Made by a program: the position numbers and the translations under genes
The notes under the pieces: generated by a model
Database searches by the model: none
Seen by the model: only the letters and a program-made list of their open reading frames with translations
What the model was told of the DNA's origin: nothing
Source: Sphingomonas sp. ERG5
GTDB taxonomy: Bacteria; Pseudomonadota; Alphaproteobacteria; Sphingomonadales; Sphingomonadaceae
Assembly: GCF_000803065.1 (NCBI RefSeq)
Contig: NZ_JSXI01000016.1
Location: forward strand, 124,001 to 188,000
Length of the DNA stretch: 64,000 bases
Direction of reading: 5' to 3'
Shown here: positions 43,951-53,137 of the stretch, piece after piece
Position numbering within the stretch: the first letter of the stretch is position 1
Layout of the letters: every line of letters begins with the position of its first letter

Positions 43951-45156
43951 GTGACGATCCAGACCAGGGTGCCCGGCAATGTGCCGGAAACGATTCCGGA
44001 TATCGAGGCGCTTGCCGCGCCGACGCATGACGAAATCGGGCGCCAGCGCTTCTGCAGCGCGCTGCGTCGCCACGCTATCCAGGACCTGGCGGGCGCGCTG
44101 GAACGCGATTTCCAGGACCGTATCCGTCCCGCCGCGGAGGCCAGGGGAAGCGATTTTGCGGACTGGCGCGCGATCGATCGCGCGATGGCCGGGGAAACGT
44201 CTTACCGCTTTTACAGCAGCGTGCGGTACAATGCGCAGGAAATGTGCTTCCTGTCGGTGCAGCCGCAAGTCGAGCGAGCGCTGCCGGCGATGATCGAGGT
44301 TGCGCGCGACGCGGCCGAATTCAGCCCGGCGGGCGGCTCTCTACGGCTTGACCCCGCGCTGCCCGCACCGCGTTATGTCGATGCGCTCGATGTCCATCTG
44401 ATGCCGGGCTGTTTCCATTCCGAATTCGTGGCGGACGACGTCGCGCAGGGCGCGGTCGCCAGCCTGGGTTCGCGAGTCTTCACCGCCAATCAGAGTCATC
44501 GCAGCTGGGGTGGTGTCGCCCGGGTGATCTCACGCTGGCTGAAGGCCGAACATCCCACGGCGGTGCCGAAGCGGATGCTCGATATCGGCACCAGCTCGGG
44601 CAAGAATCTGCTGCCTTATGTCCAGGCCTTTCCCGGGCTGGAGGCGCATGGCGTCGACGTCTCGGCGCCGTTACTGCGCTATGGTCATGCCTTTGCCGAG
44701 CATGAGCGCGTGCCGCTGCATTTCAGCCAGCAGAATGCCGAGGCGCTGGATTTCCCCGATGGTCATTTCGACCTGATCGTCTCGAGCTTCTTCTTCCACG
44801 AAATTCCGGTCAAGGTGGCGCGCCGCGTGCTGGCGGAATGCCACCGGCTGCTCGCGCCGGGCGGCATCATGGTCCATCAGGAGCTGCCCGCATCGCATCT
44901 TGTCGATGCGTATGAAGATTATTTCTGGAACTGGGACACGCTCAACAATAACGAGCCGTCCTATACCGCCTGGCGGGCGGAGGATCACGTCGCATTGTGC
45001 GTCGCGGCCGGCTTCGATCCCACCATGTCGTTCGCGCAAATCCTGCCGGACATCGGCGCCTTTCCCGATCGGGGCACGGCATTCACCTGGGATGAACCGG
45101 GGCGGCCGATGCATGGCCGTGGCGGTTGGTATGTATTTGGCAGCCGCAAGGCTTAG
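43951..45156 (+). CDS. N-extended class I SAM-dependent methyltransferase-fold protein, paralogue 1
   Basis: 401 residues from the GTG preceded by GAGGAG; an earlier GTG at 43924 has a poorer ribosome site. About 200 residues of unknown helical N-terminus (SSVRYNAQEMCFLSVQPQVE is its best conserved piece) precede a methyltransferase domain with motif I MLDIGTSSGKNLLPYV at residue 209, an acidic HGVDVSAP, then HFDLIVSSFFFHEI and LLAPGGIMVHQEL. The second paralogue at 55449 shares both halves. Such extensions suggest a dedicated substrate or partner. It begins the plus-strand arm and is followed by the MFS gene. What it methylates is unknown. Confidence 0.85.
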   Translation: MTIQTRVPGNVPETIPDIEALAAPTHDEIGRQRFCSALRRHAIQDLAGALERDFQDRIRPAAEARGSDFADWRAIDRAMAGETSYRFYSSVRYNAQEMCFLSVQPQVERALPAMIEVARDAAEFSPAGGSLRLDPALPAPRYVDALDVHLMPGCFHSEFVADDVAQGAVASLGSRVFTANQSHRSWGGVARVISRWLKAEHPTAVPKRMLDIGTSSGKNLLPYVQAFPGLEAHGVDVSAPLLRYGHAFAEHERVPLHFSQQNAEALDFPDGHFDLIVSSFFFHEIPVKVARRVLAECHRLLAPGGIMVHQELPASHLVDAYEDYFWNWDTLNNNEPSYTAWRAEDHVALCVAAGFDPTMSFAQILPDIGAFPDRGTAFTWDEPGRPMHGRGGWYVFGSRKA

Positions 45157-45176
45157 CGATCAGCAGAGGAATTGCG

Positions 45177-46517
45177 GTGGAGCAGCAGAAGCACTCGATT
45201 GGGTATCAATGGTATGTCGTCATATTATTGCTGCTGGTCTATATCCTGTCCTATTTCGACCGATATATTCTCACGCTCGTCATCGAACCGATCAAGCATT
45301 CGCTGCAGTTGAATGATTTCCAGGTCGGGCTGTTGCTCGGCCCGGCCTTTTCGCTGTTCAACGTGCTGATGGGCATCCCGCTCGGCTGGTATGCCGATCG
45401 GGCGAGCCGGAAATGGATTCTGATCGGCGGCATCGTTTTCTGGTGCGCGATGACCACCGCGAGCGGTTTCGCGATGAGCTTTGCCGTGCTGCTATTGCTT
45501 CGCCTCGGCCTGGGGTTGGGTGAAGCCGTGGTCAGCCCCGCCTCGATCTCGATGATCAGCGATTATTTCGACCGCCGCCGCCGTGGCCGTGCCATCAGCA
45601 TCTATATGGCCGGTCCCTATCTCGGCGCTGGCCTGGCCTTTCTGGTCGGCGGCAATCTGGTCGGCTGGCTGACATCGATGGGACATACCCATTTCCTCGG
45701 CGTCGGACCGTTCGAGGTGTGGCAGATGGCGTTCTTCCTGGTCGGTATTCCCGGATTCATCTTCGCGGCTTTGATGCTGACGATACGCGAACCGGCCCGC
45801 ACCGAGCGCGTTGCCAAGGAGGGCGCCGCGCCGCAGATCAGCGCCTTTCGCTATATCCTGCAGCGTTGGCGCGGCTTTGGCGCATTGTTCGTCGGCGCGA
45901 CCTGCAATTTCGCGATGAGCACGCTGACCTTCTGGAATATCCCGTTGTTCCAGCGCGTCTGGGGCTGGGACATCCCGACCATCGGCACCGTCACCGGGCT
46001 GTTCTACTTCACTGCCGGACCGATCGGGACGGCGATCGCGGTCTGGATGACGCGCCATCTCCTCCGTACGCATGCCGACGCCGCGATGCGCGTGCTGTTG
46101 CTCGGTCTGGCGATTGGCATACCGATGAGTGCGCTCTATCCGGTGATGCCGACCGCCAGCCTGGCGGTGACGGCGATGTTCATCGCCTTTGTCGGTAAAT
46201 CGATCGCGACCGCCGGTGGTCCTTCGGCGCTGGCGCTGGTCACGCCCGGCGATATTCGCAGTCAGTCGGTGGCGATCTTCAATACCGTGATCACGCTGGT
46301 CGGGCCGTTGCTCGGCCCGCCGATCATCGGTTGGGCGACCGATTATAGTGGCGATCCCCGGTCGATCGGCATGGTGCTGAGCCTGTTCGTGATCTGCATC
46401 GGCATTCCCTCGATCCTGTTCGTGGTCCTCGGCATGAAACATTACCGGCAAGCACTGGTCGAGATGGAGGAAAGCCTGGCCGTGCCCGACGCGCTGTCCG
46501 CTCCGGCGACGGCATGA
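45177..46517 (+). CDS. MFS transporter
   Basis: 446 residues from the GTG at 45177 (AGAGGA seven bases before); an in-frame ATG upstream lies inside the preceding gene. Twelve predicted helices; the loop 2-3 signature reads GWYADRASRKWILIGG and TM4 has RLGLGLGEAVVSPASISMIS. The central loop after TM6 (TIREPARTERVAKEG) divides two six-helix halves. It resembles anion:cation symporters and sphingolipid-like Spinster transporters used by sphingomonads for aromatic acid uptake. It sits in a catabolic operon and probably moves the substrate or an intermediate across the inner membrane. Confidence 0.92.
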   Translation: MEQQKHSIGYQWYVVILLLLVYILSYFDRYILTLVIEPIKHSLQLNDFQVGLLLGPAFSLFNVLMGIPLGWYADRASRKWILIGGIVFWCAMTTASGFAMSFAVLLLLRLGLGLGEAVVSPASISMISDYFDRRRRGRAISIYMAGPYLGAGLAFLVGGNLVGWLTSMGHTHFLGVGPFEVWQMAFFLVGIPGFIFAALMLTIREPARTERVAKEGAAPQISAFRYILQRWRGFGALFVGATCNFAMSTLTFWNIPLFQRVWGWDIPTIGTVTGLFYFTAGPIGTAIAVWMTRHLLRTHADAAMRVLLLGLAIGIPMSALYPVMPTASLAVTAMFIAFVGKSIATAGGPSALALVTPGDIRSQSVAIFNTVITLVGPLLGPPIIGWATDYSGDPRSIGMVLSLFVICIGIPSILFVVLGMKHYRQALVEMEESLAVPDALSAPATA

Positions 46518-46542
46518 CCAGGGACCGAGCCGGGTTCGGCCA

Positions 46543-47376
46543 ATGACTCTTCCTTCGACTGGTGCTCTGCCTGGCGAACGGCGCGGCTATGTCGCGTTCG
46601 GCGCGGGCCAGCTGCATTATCGTGAGCAGGGCGAAGGGCCGGCAATCATCTTGGTGCACCAGGCGCCCTGGGCATCGATCCAATATCGTCGCGTCATGCC
46701 GCTGCTCGCGGCAGCGGGCTATCGGGCGATCGCACCCGATTTACCCGGACACGGCATGTCCGACCCGCTCGCGGATCCGACTATCGAGGGTTTCGCGGCG
46801 ATATTGCCGCCGCTGCTCGACGGGCTGGGCATCGACCACGCGATATTGATCGGCCAGCATGGCGGTGCGCTGGTCGCCGGGCGCATGGCCGCCGAATATC
46901 CCGATCGCGCGCTGGCGCTGGCGATGGACAATGCCCCACTTTACACAGCGGAGCGCCGCGCACAGCGGCTGGCCGCGATCGACGACTCGCAACGCGTCGC
47001 ACCTGACGGAAGCCATCTGACCGATCGCTGGTCACTGGTCCGGCGTGTCGCCGATCCCGACTGGAGTGACGAGACGCTCCATGTCTCGGTCCTGACCTAT
47101 TTCGCGAATGGCCCGACGCGCGAGCACGGCCATCACGCCGCGGCACGGTATGATTTCACGGCCGATCTCGGTCGGATCGCTTGCCCGACTTTAGTCATCG
47201 CCGGACGCACCGATCCGGTCTACCCGTCCGGCCGCGCCCTGATCGATCGGCGTCCGGAGTGGGAATATGCTGAATTATCAGGGGGTGCGGGCGTGTTGCT
47301 CGATCATGCTGCGACATGGTGCGCGACCCTGTTTCCTTTCGTTGACACCCATGTTGGGTATCAACGAAAAACCTGA
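46543..47376 (+). CDS. Alpha/beta-hydrolase with His at the nucleophile position
   Basis: 277 residues. The fold is clear: LHYREQGEGPAIILVHQAPW (oxyanion), YRAIAPDLPGHGMSDPLADP, and the nucleophile elbow G104-Q-H106-G-G in ILIGQHGGALVAGRMA, where His stands at the place of the usual Ser, Asp or Cys. The acid Asp224 (VIAGRTDPVYPSGR) and the His255 (LLDHAATW) of the triad are present. Related deformylases (NicD type) use Ser here. A His elbow would rule out ordinary Ser-ester chemistry, so the enzyme may be a lyase, a cofactor-free oxygenase-like member or inactive. It follows the MFS gene in the same operon. Confidence 0.85.
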   Translation: MTLPSTGALPGERRGYVAFGAGQLHYREQGEGPAIILVHQAPWASIQYRRVMPLLAAAGYRAIAPDLPGHGMSDPLADPTIEGFAAILPPLLDGLGIDHAILIGQHGGALVAGRMAAEYPDRALALAMDNAPLYTAERRAQRLAAIDDSQRVAPDGSHLTDRWSLVRRVADPDWSDETLHVSVLTYFANGPTREHGHHAAARYDFTADLGRIACPTLVIAGRTDPVYPSGRALIDRRPEWEYAELSGGAGVLLDHAATWCATLFPFVDTHVGYQRKT

Positions 47377-47380
47377 CTTG

Positions 47381-47406
47381 ATTTGCACTAACATTAGTAC
47401 ATAATG
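47381..47406. promoter_or_regulatory. Operator-like inverted repeat, site 2 of the locus (before TonB receptor)
   Basis: 26 bases starting ATTTGCACTAA; the right arm inverted reads ATTATGTACTAA, an almost complete palindrome round a CA centre. It lies just after the hydrolase stop and about 145 bases upstream of the receptor start. Half-site agrees with sites 1, 3 and 4. Confidence 0.55.
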
Positions 47407-47550
47407 ACAATGTTCCCGGTGATACGAGGAACGACATATTAACGACATATAAGGTTGAGAGCCGCGACAACGCGGCCGGTTTCGCAGTGGGACGGTCACT
47501 TACGGACTCGGAAACCGAGCCGTCCAAAAGACATGAAGGGAGCGAAGCAA

Positions 47551-49905
47551 ATGACTGCCACCACCAAGAGGATCGGCGCTACCTTCGGGCTGGCGTTGTT
47601 GATGACCTCGACTTCCGTCCTCGCGCAGACGGCCCCGGCCGCCGCGCCCGAGCCCGCCCAGGTGCCGGAGGCCGATGCGGCACCGGCCGGTGATAGCGGC
47701 CTGGCCGACATCGTGGTGACGGCGCAGCGCCGTTCGGAAAGACTGCAGGATGTGCCGCTCTCGGTCAGCGCGTTCACCGATCAGGAATTGTCGGTGCGGC
47801 AGGTGGCGCGCACGCTCGACCTGATTGCCTATGTTCCCAATCTGATCGGCCACAACAACACCGCGCTCGGCACGGCCAACGCCTATACGCTGCGCGGGTT
47901 GGGCAATACCGAATCGATCGCGACCTTCGACGTCCCGGTCGGCAGCTATGTCGACGACGTCTTCCTGTCGCGCCAGGGCGCCAACAATTTCTCCTTCTTC
48001 GATGTCGAGCGAGTCGAAGTGTTGCGCGGGCCGCAGGGCACATTGTTCGGCCGCAACACGACCGGCGGCGCGATCAACGTCATCATGAAGAAGCCGGGCA
48101 ATGATTTCACTGGCTTCGCTGAAGCCGGTTACGGCAGGTACAACCGCACCCAGGGCCGCGCCTCGGTCGATATCCCGATCGTGGAGGACAAGCTGCTCAC
48201 CAAAGTGTCGGGTTATTTCACCCGCGCCGATGGCTATGTTTATAATCAGACCACGGGCGAACGGCTCAATGGCGATCATAGCTGGGGCCTGCGCGGCGCG
48301 GTCCGCGGCCTGATCTCGGACAATGTGACCTGGGATCTCTCGTCCGACTATGTCTATGCCAATGGCGCCAATCTGGTGAACTTCTATCGCGACAGCGATA
48401 ACAAGCGGATCAATTTCACCAAATTGCGTTCGGACACGGCGATCGGGTCGATCGTTTCGCCCGAACTGGCCGACAACATGCTCGGCAATACCGCCAAATC
48501 CTATTCGATCATCTCGAATTTGAAGGTCGATGTCGGCGCGGCGACGGTCAACTTCATCACCGGCTACCGCCATCTCTTCCAGGAATATGTCACCGACAGC
48601 GCGGACAGCCGGACTGCTGCATCGGTGATCTATAAGAACTTTGACTATATCTCGTCGTCGCCCGGCACGACCACTGTCCTCGCCAATGACGCGTATAGCA
48701 GCCAGTTCACCCAGGAGATCAAGGTCACGGGCAAGGCGTTCAACGGCTTTCTCGATTATGTCGGCGGCTTCTATTACCTCAATGAAAAGAACCGGACCTC
48801 CTTCGCCAATGTGAACGTGCCGCTGGTCGGTTCCGCGACGGTGACGCAGGATCGCACGGTCAGGAACGGCACGGAGGCCTATGCCGGCTATGCGCAGTTC
48901 GACGCGCATCCGGTGCAGGGCCTGACGCTTACCGCCGGCATCCGCTACACCGATGAATTCAAGGATGTCGCGTTCGCGCCCAACCCGAACAGCTTGCCGC
49001 GCTCGGGCGTCAACAATCAGCCCTTCTCGACGATCGACGTCGTCAAGGCCGGCATCCCGATCACGCAAAGCTCGAAGGTGTGGACTCCGCGTTTTGCGAT
49101 CAATTACAAGATCACGCCCGATGTGATGGTCTTCGCCTCGGCGACCAAGGGCTTCAAATCGGGTGGCTGGAATGCCCGTGCCAACTATGCTGCGCTTGCC
49201 GTGCCGTTCACGCGGGAAACCATCTGGTCCTATGAAGCCGGCATCCGGTCCGAATTCTTCGACCACCACCTGCGTGTCAACCTGACCGGCTTCTCCTTCG
49301 TCGATCGCGATTTCCAGCTGCCGGCCGGCTATCTCGATCCCATCACCAGCACGATCACCTATCTGACGCGCAACTTTGCCGATCTGAAGAATTACGGCCT
49401 GGAAGGGGAGGTGACCGTGATTCCGGTGACCGGCCTGAACATCTACTGGTCGTTCGGCATGCAGAAGGCGCGCTACGAGAATCTCAATCCGGCGGTCTAT
49501 GCGCAGATCGCGCGCTGCAAGGCCGGTATCGTCGCCAATAATTGCAATGCGGGCATCGTCACCCCGACCGGCACCGTCGCCGAGCCGGTACGCGTGCCGC
49601 GCTTCGCCTCGACCCTTGGTGCGAACTACACCTTCCACCTGGGCGACGCGACCACGCTCGTGCCGAACGCCACCTGGCAATATACCGACGGCTCATGGGT
49701 TTCGACCTCGGATGATCCGCGTGGCTATCAGGACAAGCACAGCCTGTTCAATTTCGGGCTCACCCTGCGCAACAGCAACCTTGGCGCGTCGATTACGGCG
49801 GAGTGCACCAACTGCTTCGACAAGACCTTCAAGACGTCGTTTCTGATCTACCCGTACCTCAACGATCCGGGCCGCTGGATGTTGCGCGTGCGCAAGGACT
49901 TCTGA
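47551..49905 (+). CDS. TonB-dependent receptor of the catabolic locus, first
   Basis: 784 residues from the ATG at 47551 (AAGGGAG upstream; an ATG at 47533 is less well placed). Signal peptide MTATTKRIGATFGLALLMTS to LAQ, TonB box ADIVVTAQRRSERLQDVPLS, plug with LDLIAYVPNLIGHNNTALGT and VEVLRGPQGTLFGRNTTGGA, then a barrel closing with DPGRWMLRVRKDF. There is no STN domain, so it is not Fec-regulated. Sphingomonads use such receptors for plant- and aromatic-compound uptake. It precedes a small helical protein gene and a flavoprotein, and has an operator-like site upstream. Confidence 0.93.
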   Translation: MTATTKRIGATFGLALLMTSTSVLAQTAPAAAPEPAQVPEADAAPAGDSGLADIVVTAQRRSERLQDVPLSVSAFTDQELSVRQVARTLDLIAYVPNLIGHNNTALGTANAYTLRGLGNTESIATFDVPVGSYVDDVFLSRQGANNFSFFDVERVEVLRGPQGTLFGRNTTGGAINVIMKKPGNDFTGFAEAGYGRYNRTQGRASVDIPIVEDKLLTKVSGYFTRADGYVYNQTTGERLNGDHSWGLRGAVRGLISDNVTWDLSSDYVYANGANLVNFYRDSDNKRINFTKLRSDTAIGSIVSPELADNMLGNTAKSYSIISNLKVDVGAATVNFITGYRHLFQEYVTDSADSRTAASVIYKNFDYISSSPGTTTVLANDAYSSQFTQEIKVTGKAFNGFLDYVGGFYYLNEKNRTSFANVNVPLVGSATVTQDRTVRNGTEAYAGYAQFDAHPVQGLTLTAGIRYTDEFKDVAFAPNPNSLPRSGVNNQPFSTIDVVKAGIPITQSSKVWTPRFAINYKITPDVMVFASATKGFKSGGWNARANYAALAVPFTRETIWSYEAGIRSEFFDHHLRVNLTGFSFVDRDFQLPAGYLDPITSTITYLTRNFADLKNYGLEGEVTVIPVTGLNIYWSFGMQKARYENLNPAVYAQIARCKAGIVANNCNAGIVTPTGTVAEPVRVPRFASTLGANYTFHLGDATTLVPNATWQYTDGSWVSTSDDPRGYQDKHSLFNFGLTLRNSNLGASITAECTNCFDKTFKTSFLIYPYLNDPGRWMLRVRKDF

Positions 49906-49924
49906 TCCGACTTGCCTTTGGGGA

Positions 49925-49947
49925 GCGGCAGGGCGCAACCCTGCCGC
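49925..49947 (+). terminator. Strong hairpin after the receptor gene (attenuator or mRNA-stabilising)
   Basis: GCGGCAGGG and CCCTGCCGC pair perfectly over 9 bp round CGCAA, 20 bases after the receptor stop and 32 before the next start. No T-run follows, so it is more likely a partial terminator or a 3' stabiliser that lets the receptor be made in excess over downstream enzymes. Confidence 0.45.
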
Positions 49948-49978
49948 GCCTCGATTCGATGTTCTGGAAGATGCGAGC

Positions 49979-50275
49979 ATGACGAAACCCGTTCCAGGTG
50001 ATGTGAGCTTGCCGCGCGTCAGCAAGGGCAAGCGGCCGCATTTCTTCGAAGACCCGTCGCTCGACCAGATGATGACGTTCCTGCTCGAACTGATGGCGGA
50101 GACATCGGCGTTGCGCGATCGTGTCGACACGATCGAGCGGCTGCTCGATGCCAAAACCAGCATCAGCCGGGACGATATCGAAAGCTTCCGCGCCGACGAT
50201 ATGATCGAGAGCGAGCGCACCGCCTGGCGCAAGGCCTTTATCGAGCGCGTGCTGCGGATGCACGCGCCGGACTGA
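49979..50275 (+). CDS. Small helical protein of unknown function, paralogue A
   Basis: 98 residues with no signal peptide or membrane segment. After a short N-terminus it is predicted helical: MMTFLLELMAETSALRDRVD then TIERLLDAKTSISRDDIESF, then an ER-x9-RVLR end. The pattern hydrophobic helix / DR[VI]Dx[IL]ER / ER / RVLR is repeated in the 108-residue protein at 56576. SD GGAAG is eight bases upstream. It lies between receptor and OYE-like flavoprotein genes. It may be an oligomerising or small accessory subunit; no function is known. Confidence 0.75.
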   Translation: MTKPVPGDVSLPRVSKGKRPHFFEDPSLDQMMTFLLELMAETSALRDRVDTIERLLDAKTSISRDDIESFRADDMIESERTAWRKAFIERVLRMHAPD

Positions 50276-50283
50276 ACGGCGCG

Positions 50284-52260
50284 ATGACCGCCTATCCGCA
50301 TCTGTTCTCGCCAGTGGAGGTGGGGACGCGCATCCTGCCCAACCGGATCGTCCATGCGTCGATGTCGACCCATTATGCCGATCGTGGCCGGGTGACGGAT
50401 CGGCTGATCGACTATTATGTCAACCGTGCCAAAGGCGGTGCGGCGCTGCTGGTCAGTGAGCCGATGGCGATGTTGCACTGGCACACGCTCCCGACCCGGC
50501 CGATGGCGTTCACTGCCGAGAATGACGCCGCTTTTGCGCGCTGGGCCAGTGCAGTCGAGGCGGCCGGCGGGCTGATGCTGGGGCAGGTCCAGGACAATGG
50601 TCGCGGTTTCCGCAATGGCGGGCGCAATGATTTCGCTTATGGCGCGTCGCCGCTTCCCGACGATCTGAGCTGGACCGTTCCGCATGCGCTGTCGACCGAC
50701 GAGGTGCGCCGCATGATCGACGCGTTCGTCGCCGCGTCGCTCCGGCTGGCGCGCGCTGGTTTTGCCGGGGTCGAGATTTCCGCCGGCCATGGCCATCTCT
50801 TCCATCAATTCCTCTCCGCCCAGGCCAATATCCGCGACGATGTCTATGGCGGCGACCGTGCCGGGCGCACGCGCTTGCTGACTGAATTGATCGAAGGGTT
50901 GCGCGCGACTTGCGGTCGCGACTTCATGATCGGGGTCAAGCTGCCGGCCGAGGACGGGATTGTCGGCGGCATCGACCTGGCCGAGGCGGCGGCGATCACC
51001 GAACGAGTCCATGCGACCGGCGCGGTCGATTATCTCACCTGGTGCTGGGGTGCGCATGGCGACACGCTGCATGCGCATCTTCCTGACCTGCACGGCGCGC
51101 GCGCGCCTTATGTTGACCGGATCGCCGCGCTGGGCCGCTCCGCGCCCGGCACTCCGATCGGTGCGCTCGGGCTGATCACCGATCCGAATGAAGGCGAGCG
51201 CATCGTGCGTGATGGCCTGGCCGATCTCGTCATGCTTGGTCGTCCACTCGTCACCGATCCAGCCTGGGGCGCGAAGGCAAGGGCAGGGCGCGAAGCCGAG
51301 ATTCGCTATTGCGTGTCGTGCAACACCTGCTGGCACATGATCACGAGCGGCCGCGGCTTGTTATGCGACAACAACCCGCGCGTCGGTGCGCCGGACGAGG
51401 CCGATTGGCAGCCCGGGCCGGCACCTGCCGCCAGGCGGGTCGTGGTGGTCGGTGCCGGCATCGCCGGGCTGGAGGCGGCCTGGGTCGCCGCCGCGCGCGG
51501 TCATGCGGTGACCTTGTTGGGGGCAGGTGACGAGGTCGGTGGCAAGACACGGCTGCATGCGCTGCTGCCGGGCGGCGAGAATCTGAGCAGCATCTATGAT
51601 TATCAGCGGCTTTGCGCGGATCGGGGCGGCGTGACCATGCGGCTCGGCCGGCACGCGGATGTGCGGGACGTTCTGGCGCTGGACCCGGATCATGTCATCC
51701 TGGCGACCGGCGCGACGCCCGCCTGGCCCTGCTTCCTGCCGGAAGACTATCGCGACGAAGGCGTTTTCCCCGATTTGCGCGACGCGGTTGCGATGCTCGC
51801 CCGGTTCGAAGCCCGCCAGCCGGGCACTGCGGTGATCTGGGACGAGGATCATGGCGCCTTCACTTACGACGCCGCGGAACTGCTTTGCGCCCGATTCGAA
51901 CGCGTCATGTTGCTGACGTCGCGCGACCGGATCGCAAGCGACGCGGCAATCGTCGTGCGCCAGGGTGCTTATGAACGGCTCTATCGCCTGGGCGCCGAGA
52001 TCGTGACGTCGGTACGCCCGCTCGCCACCTCGCGCTTCGAGGAAGGTGAAATCGCCTATGCCAATGTGCATAGCGGGCGCGAGGGGCTGATCCGCGATGT
52101 CGCCCTGTTCACCTTTGCGACGCCGCGCCGCCCGAACGATCTGCTGGCCGGTGCCCTCCGCGCTGCGGGCATATCCGTGACGCTGGTGGGCGATTGTTAT
52201 GCGCCGCGCAGCGTGTTGATGGCGACGGCCGAAGGGTATCGCGCAGGAATGGAGATCTGA
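50284..52260 (+). CDS. NADH:flavin oxidoreductase of the 2,4-dienoyl-CoA reductase/TMADH type
   Basis: 658 residues, length and layout of FadH-like enzymes. The N-terminal OYE barrel binds FMN (LFSPVEVGTRILPNRIVHAS, HLFHQFLSAQANIRDDVYGG and the DLVMLGRPLVTDP end). A [4Fe-4S] motif follows as CVSCNTCWHMITSGRGLLC. The C-terminal part binds FAD and NAD(P)H: VVVVGAGIAGLEAAWVAAAR and VILATGATPAWP. Such enzymes reduce enoyl-CoAs or demethylate amines. In this locus it probably reduces a C=C bond of an intermediate. Starts eight bases after the small gene. Confidence 0.92.
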   Translation: MTAYPHLFSPVEVGTRILPNRIVHASMSTHYADRGRVTDRLIDYYVNRAKGGAALLVSEPMAMLHWHTLPTRPMAFTAENDAAFARWASAVEAAGGLMLGQVQDNGRGFRNGGRNDFAYGASPLPDDLSWTVPHALSTDEVRRMIDAFVAASLRLARAGFAGVEISAGHGHLFHQFLSAQANIRDDVYGGDRAGRTRLLTELIEGLRATCGRDFMIGVKLPAEDGIVGGIDLAEAAAITERVHATGAVDYLTWCWGAHGDTLHAHLPDLHGARAPYVDRIAALGRSAPGTPIGALGLITDPNEGERIVRDGLADLVMLGRPLVTDPAWGAKARAGREAEIRYCVSCNTCWHMITSGRGLLCDNNPRVGAPDEADWQPGPAPAARRVVVVGAGIAGLEAAWVAAARGHAVTLLGAGDEVGGKTRLHALLPGGENLSSIYDYQRLCADRGGVTMRLGRHADVRDVLALDPDHVILATGATPAWPCFLPEDYRDEGVFPDLRDAVAMLARFEARQPGTAVIWDEDHGAFTYDAAELLCARFERVMLLTSRDRIASDAAIVVRQGAYERLYRLGAEIVTSVRPLATSRFEEGEIAYANVHSGREGLIRDVALFTFATPRRPNDLLAGALRAAGISVTLVGDCYAPRSVLMATAEGYRAGMEI

Positions 52261-52262
52261 AC

Positions 52263-53120
52263 ATGACGATGTATCCCGATATTGCCGGCAAGGTCGCGAT
52301 CGTCACCGGTGCCGGGCGTCGCAAGGGGCTGGGGGAGGCGATCGCGCGCAAACTGGCGTCCGACGGCGCGCGGATCGTTCTCCACGATCTCGGCAAGACC
52401 GCCGGCGACACCGCGCCCGCGCATGGCATCGGCCTGGATGAGGAAATGCGCGCCGTCGCCGACGAAATGCGGGCGGATGGCGCTGAAATCACCACCTTCG
52501 CCGCCGATATGCGGGTCGAGGACGACGTCGAGGCGCTGGTGGCGCATGCCGTTGCGACCTTTGGCCGTCTCGACATCCTCGTGAACAATGCCGGGGTCGG
52601 CTATCTGTTCGGCCCGTTGATCGAGGCGACGCAAGAGCAATGGGATACCGTGCTCAACGTCAATCTGCGCGGCGCTTTCTTCGCCATGAAACATGCCGCG
52701 CGGCAAATGCTCGCTCAGCCGATCGAGGAGCATTGGGGACGTGGCCGGATCGTTTCGATCGCCAGCCGCGCGGCGAAATCGGGATCGGCGCTCACCTCCT
52801 CCTATGTCGCGTCCAAGCACGGCCTGGTCGGGCTCACCCGGTCCGCGGCGATGGAACTCGGACCTGAACAGATCACCGTCAACGCGGTCTGTCCCAACCA
52901 TGTCACGACCGGCCTGGGCGAATGGCAGAATGATTATATGGCGCGCATGCGCGGCCAGAGCGTCGATGAATATCTTGCCGCGATGCGCGGGCGGATTCCG
53001 CTTGGCCGGGTCGGCGAGGTCGAGGATACCGCCAATGCCTGCGCATTCCTTTGCTCAGGGCAGGCGCGCTACATCACCGGCGAATCGATGAACGTATCGG
53101 GCGGCGAGGAGATGCATTGA
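52263..53120 (+). CDS. Short-chain dehydrogenase/reductase (SDR)
   Basis: 285 residues; the ATG at 52263 follows the flavoprotein stop by two bases. Cofactor motif VAIVTGAGRRKGLGEAIARK, the NNAG motif in LDILVNNAGVGYLFG, and the catalytic S-Y-K in VSIASRAA ... SSYVASKHGLVGL. The D of VLHDLGKTAGD at the end of beta2 suggests NAD(H). It has an insertion after beta2 (APAHGIGLDEE), found in some steroid- and hydroxyacyl-type SDRs. It probably oxidises or reduces an alcohol/ketone in the pathway. Confidence 0.92.
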   Translation: MTMYPDIAGKVAIVTGAGRRKGLGEAIARKLASDGARIVLHDLGKTAGDTAPAHGIGLDEEMRAVADEMRADGAEITTFAADMRVEDDVEALVAHAVATFGRLDILVNNAGVGYLFGPLIEATQEQWDTVLNVNLRGAFFAMKHAARQMLAQPIEEHWGRGRIVSIASRAAKSGSALTSSYVASKHGLVGLTRSAAMELGPEQITVNAVCPNHVTTGLGEWQNDYMARMRGQSVDEYLAAMRGRIPLGRVGEVEDTANACAFLCSGQARYITGESMNVSGGEEMH

Positions 53121-53137
53121 GCCGCGCGTGCGCCGGC

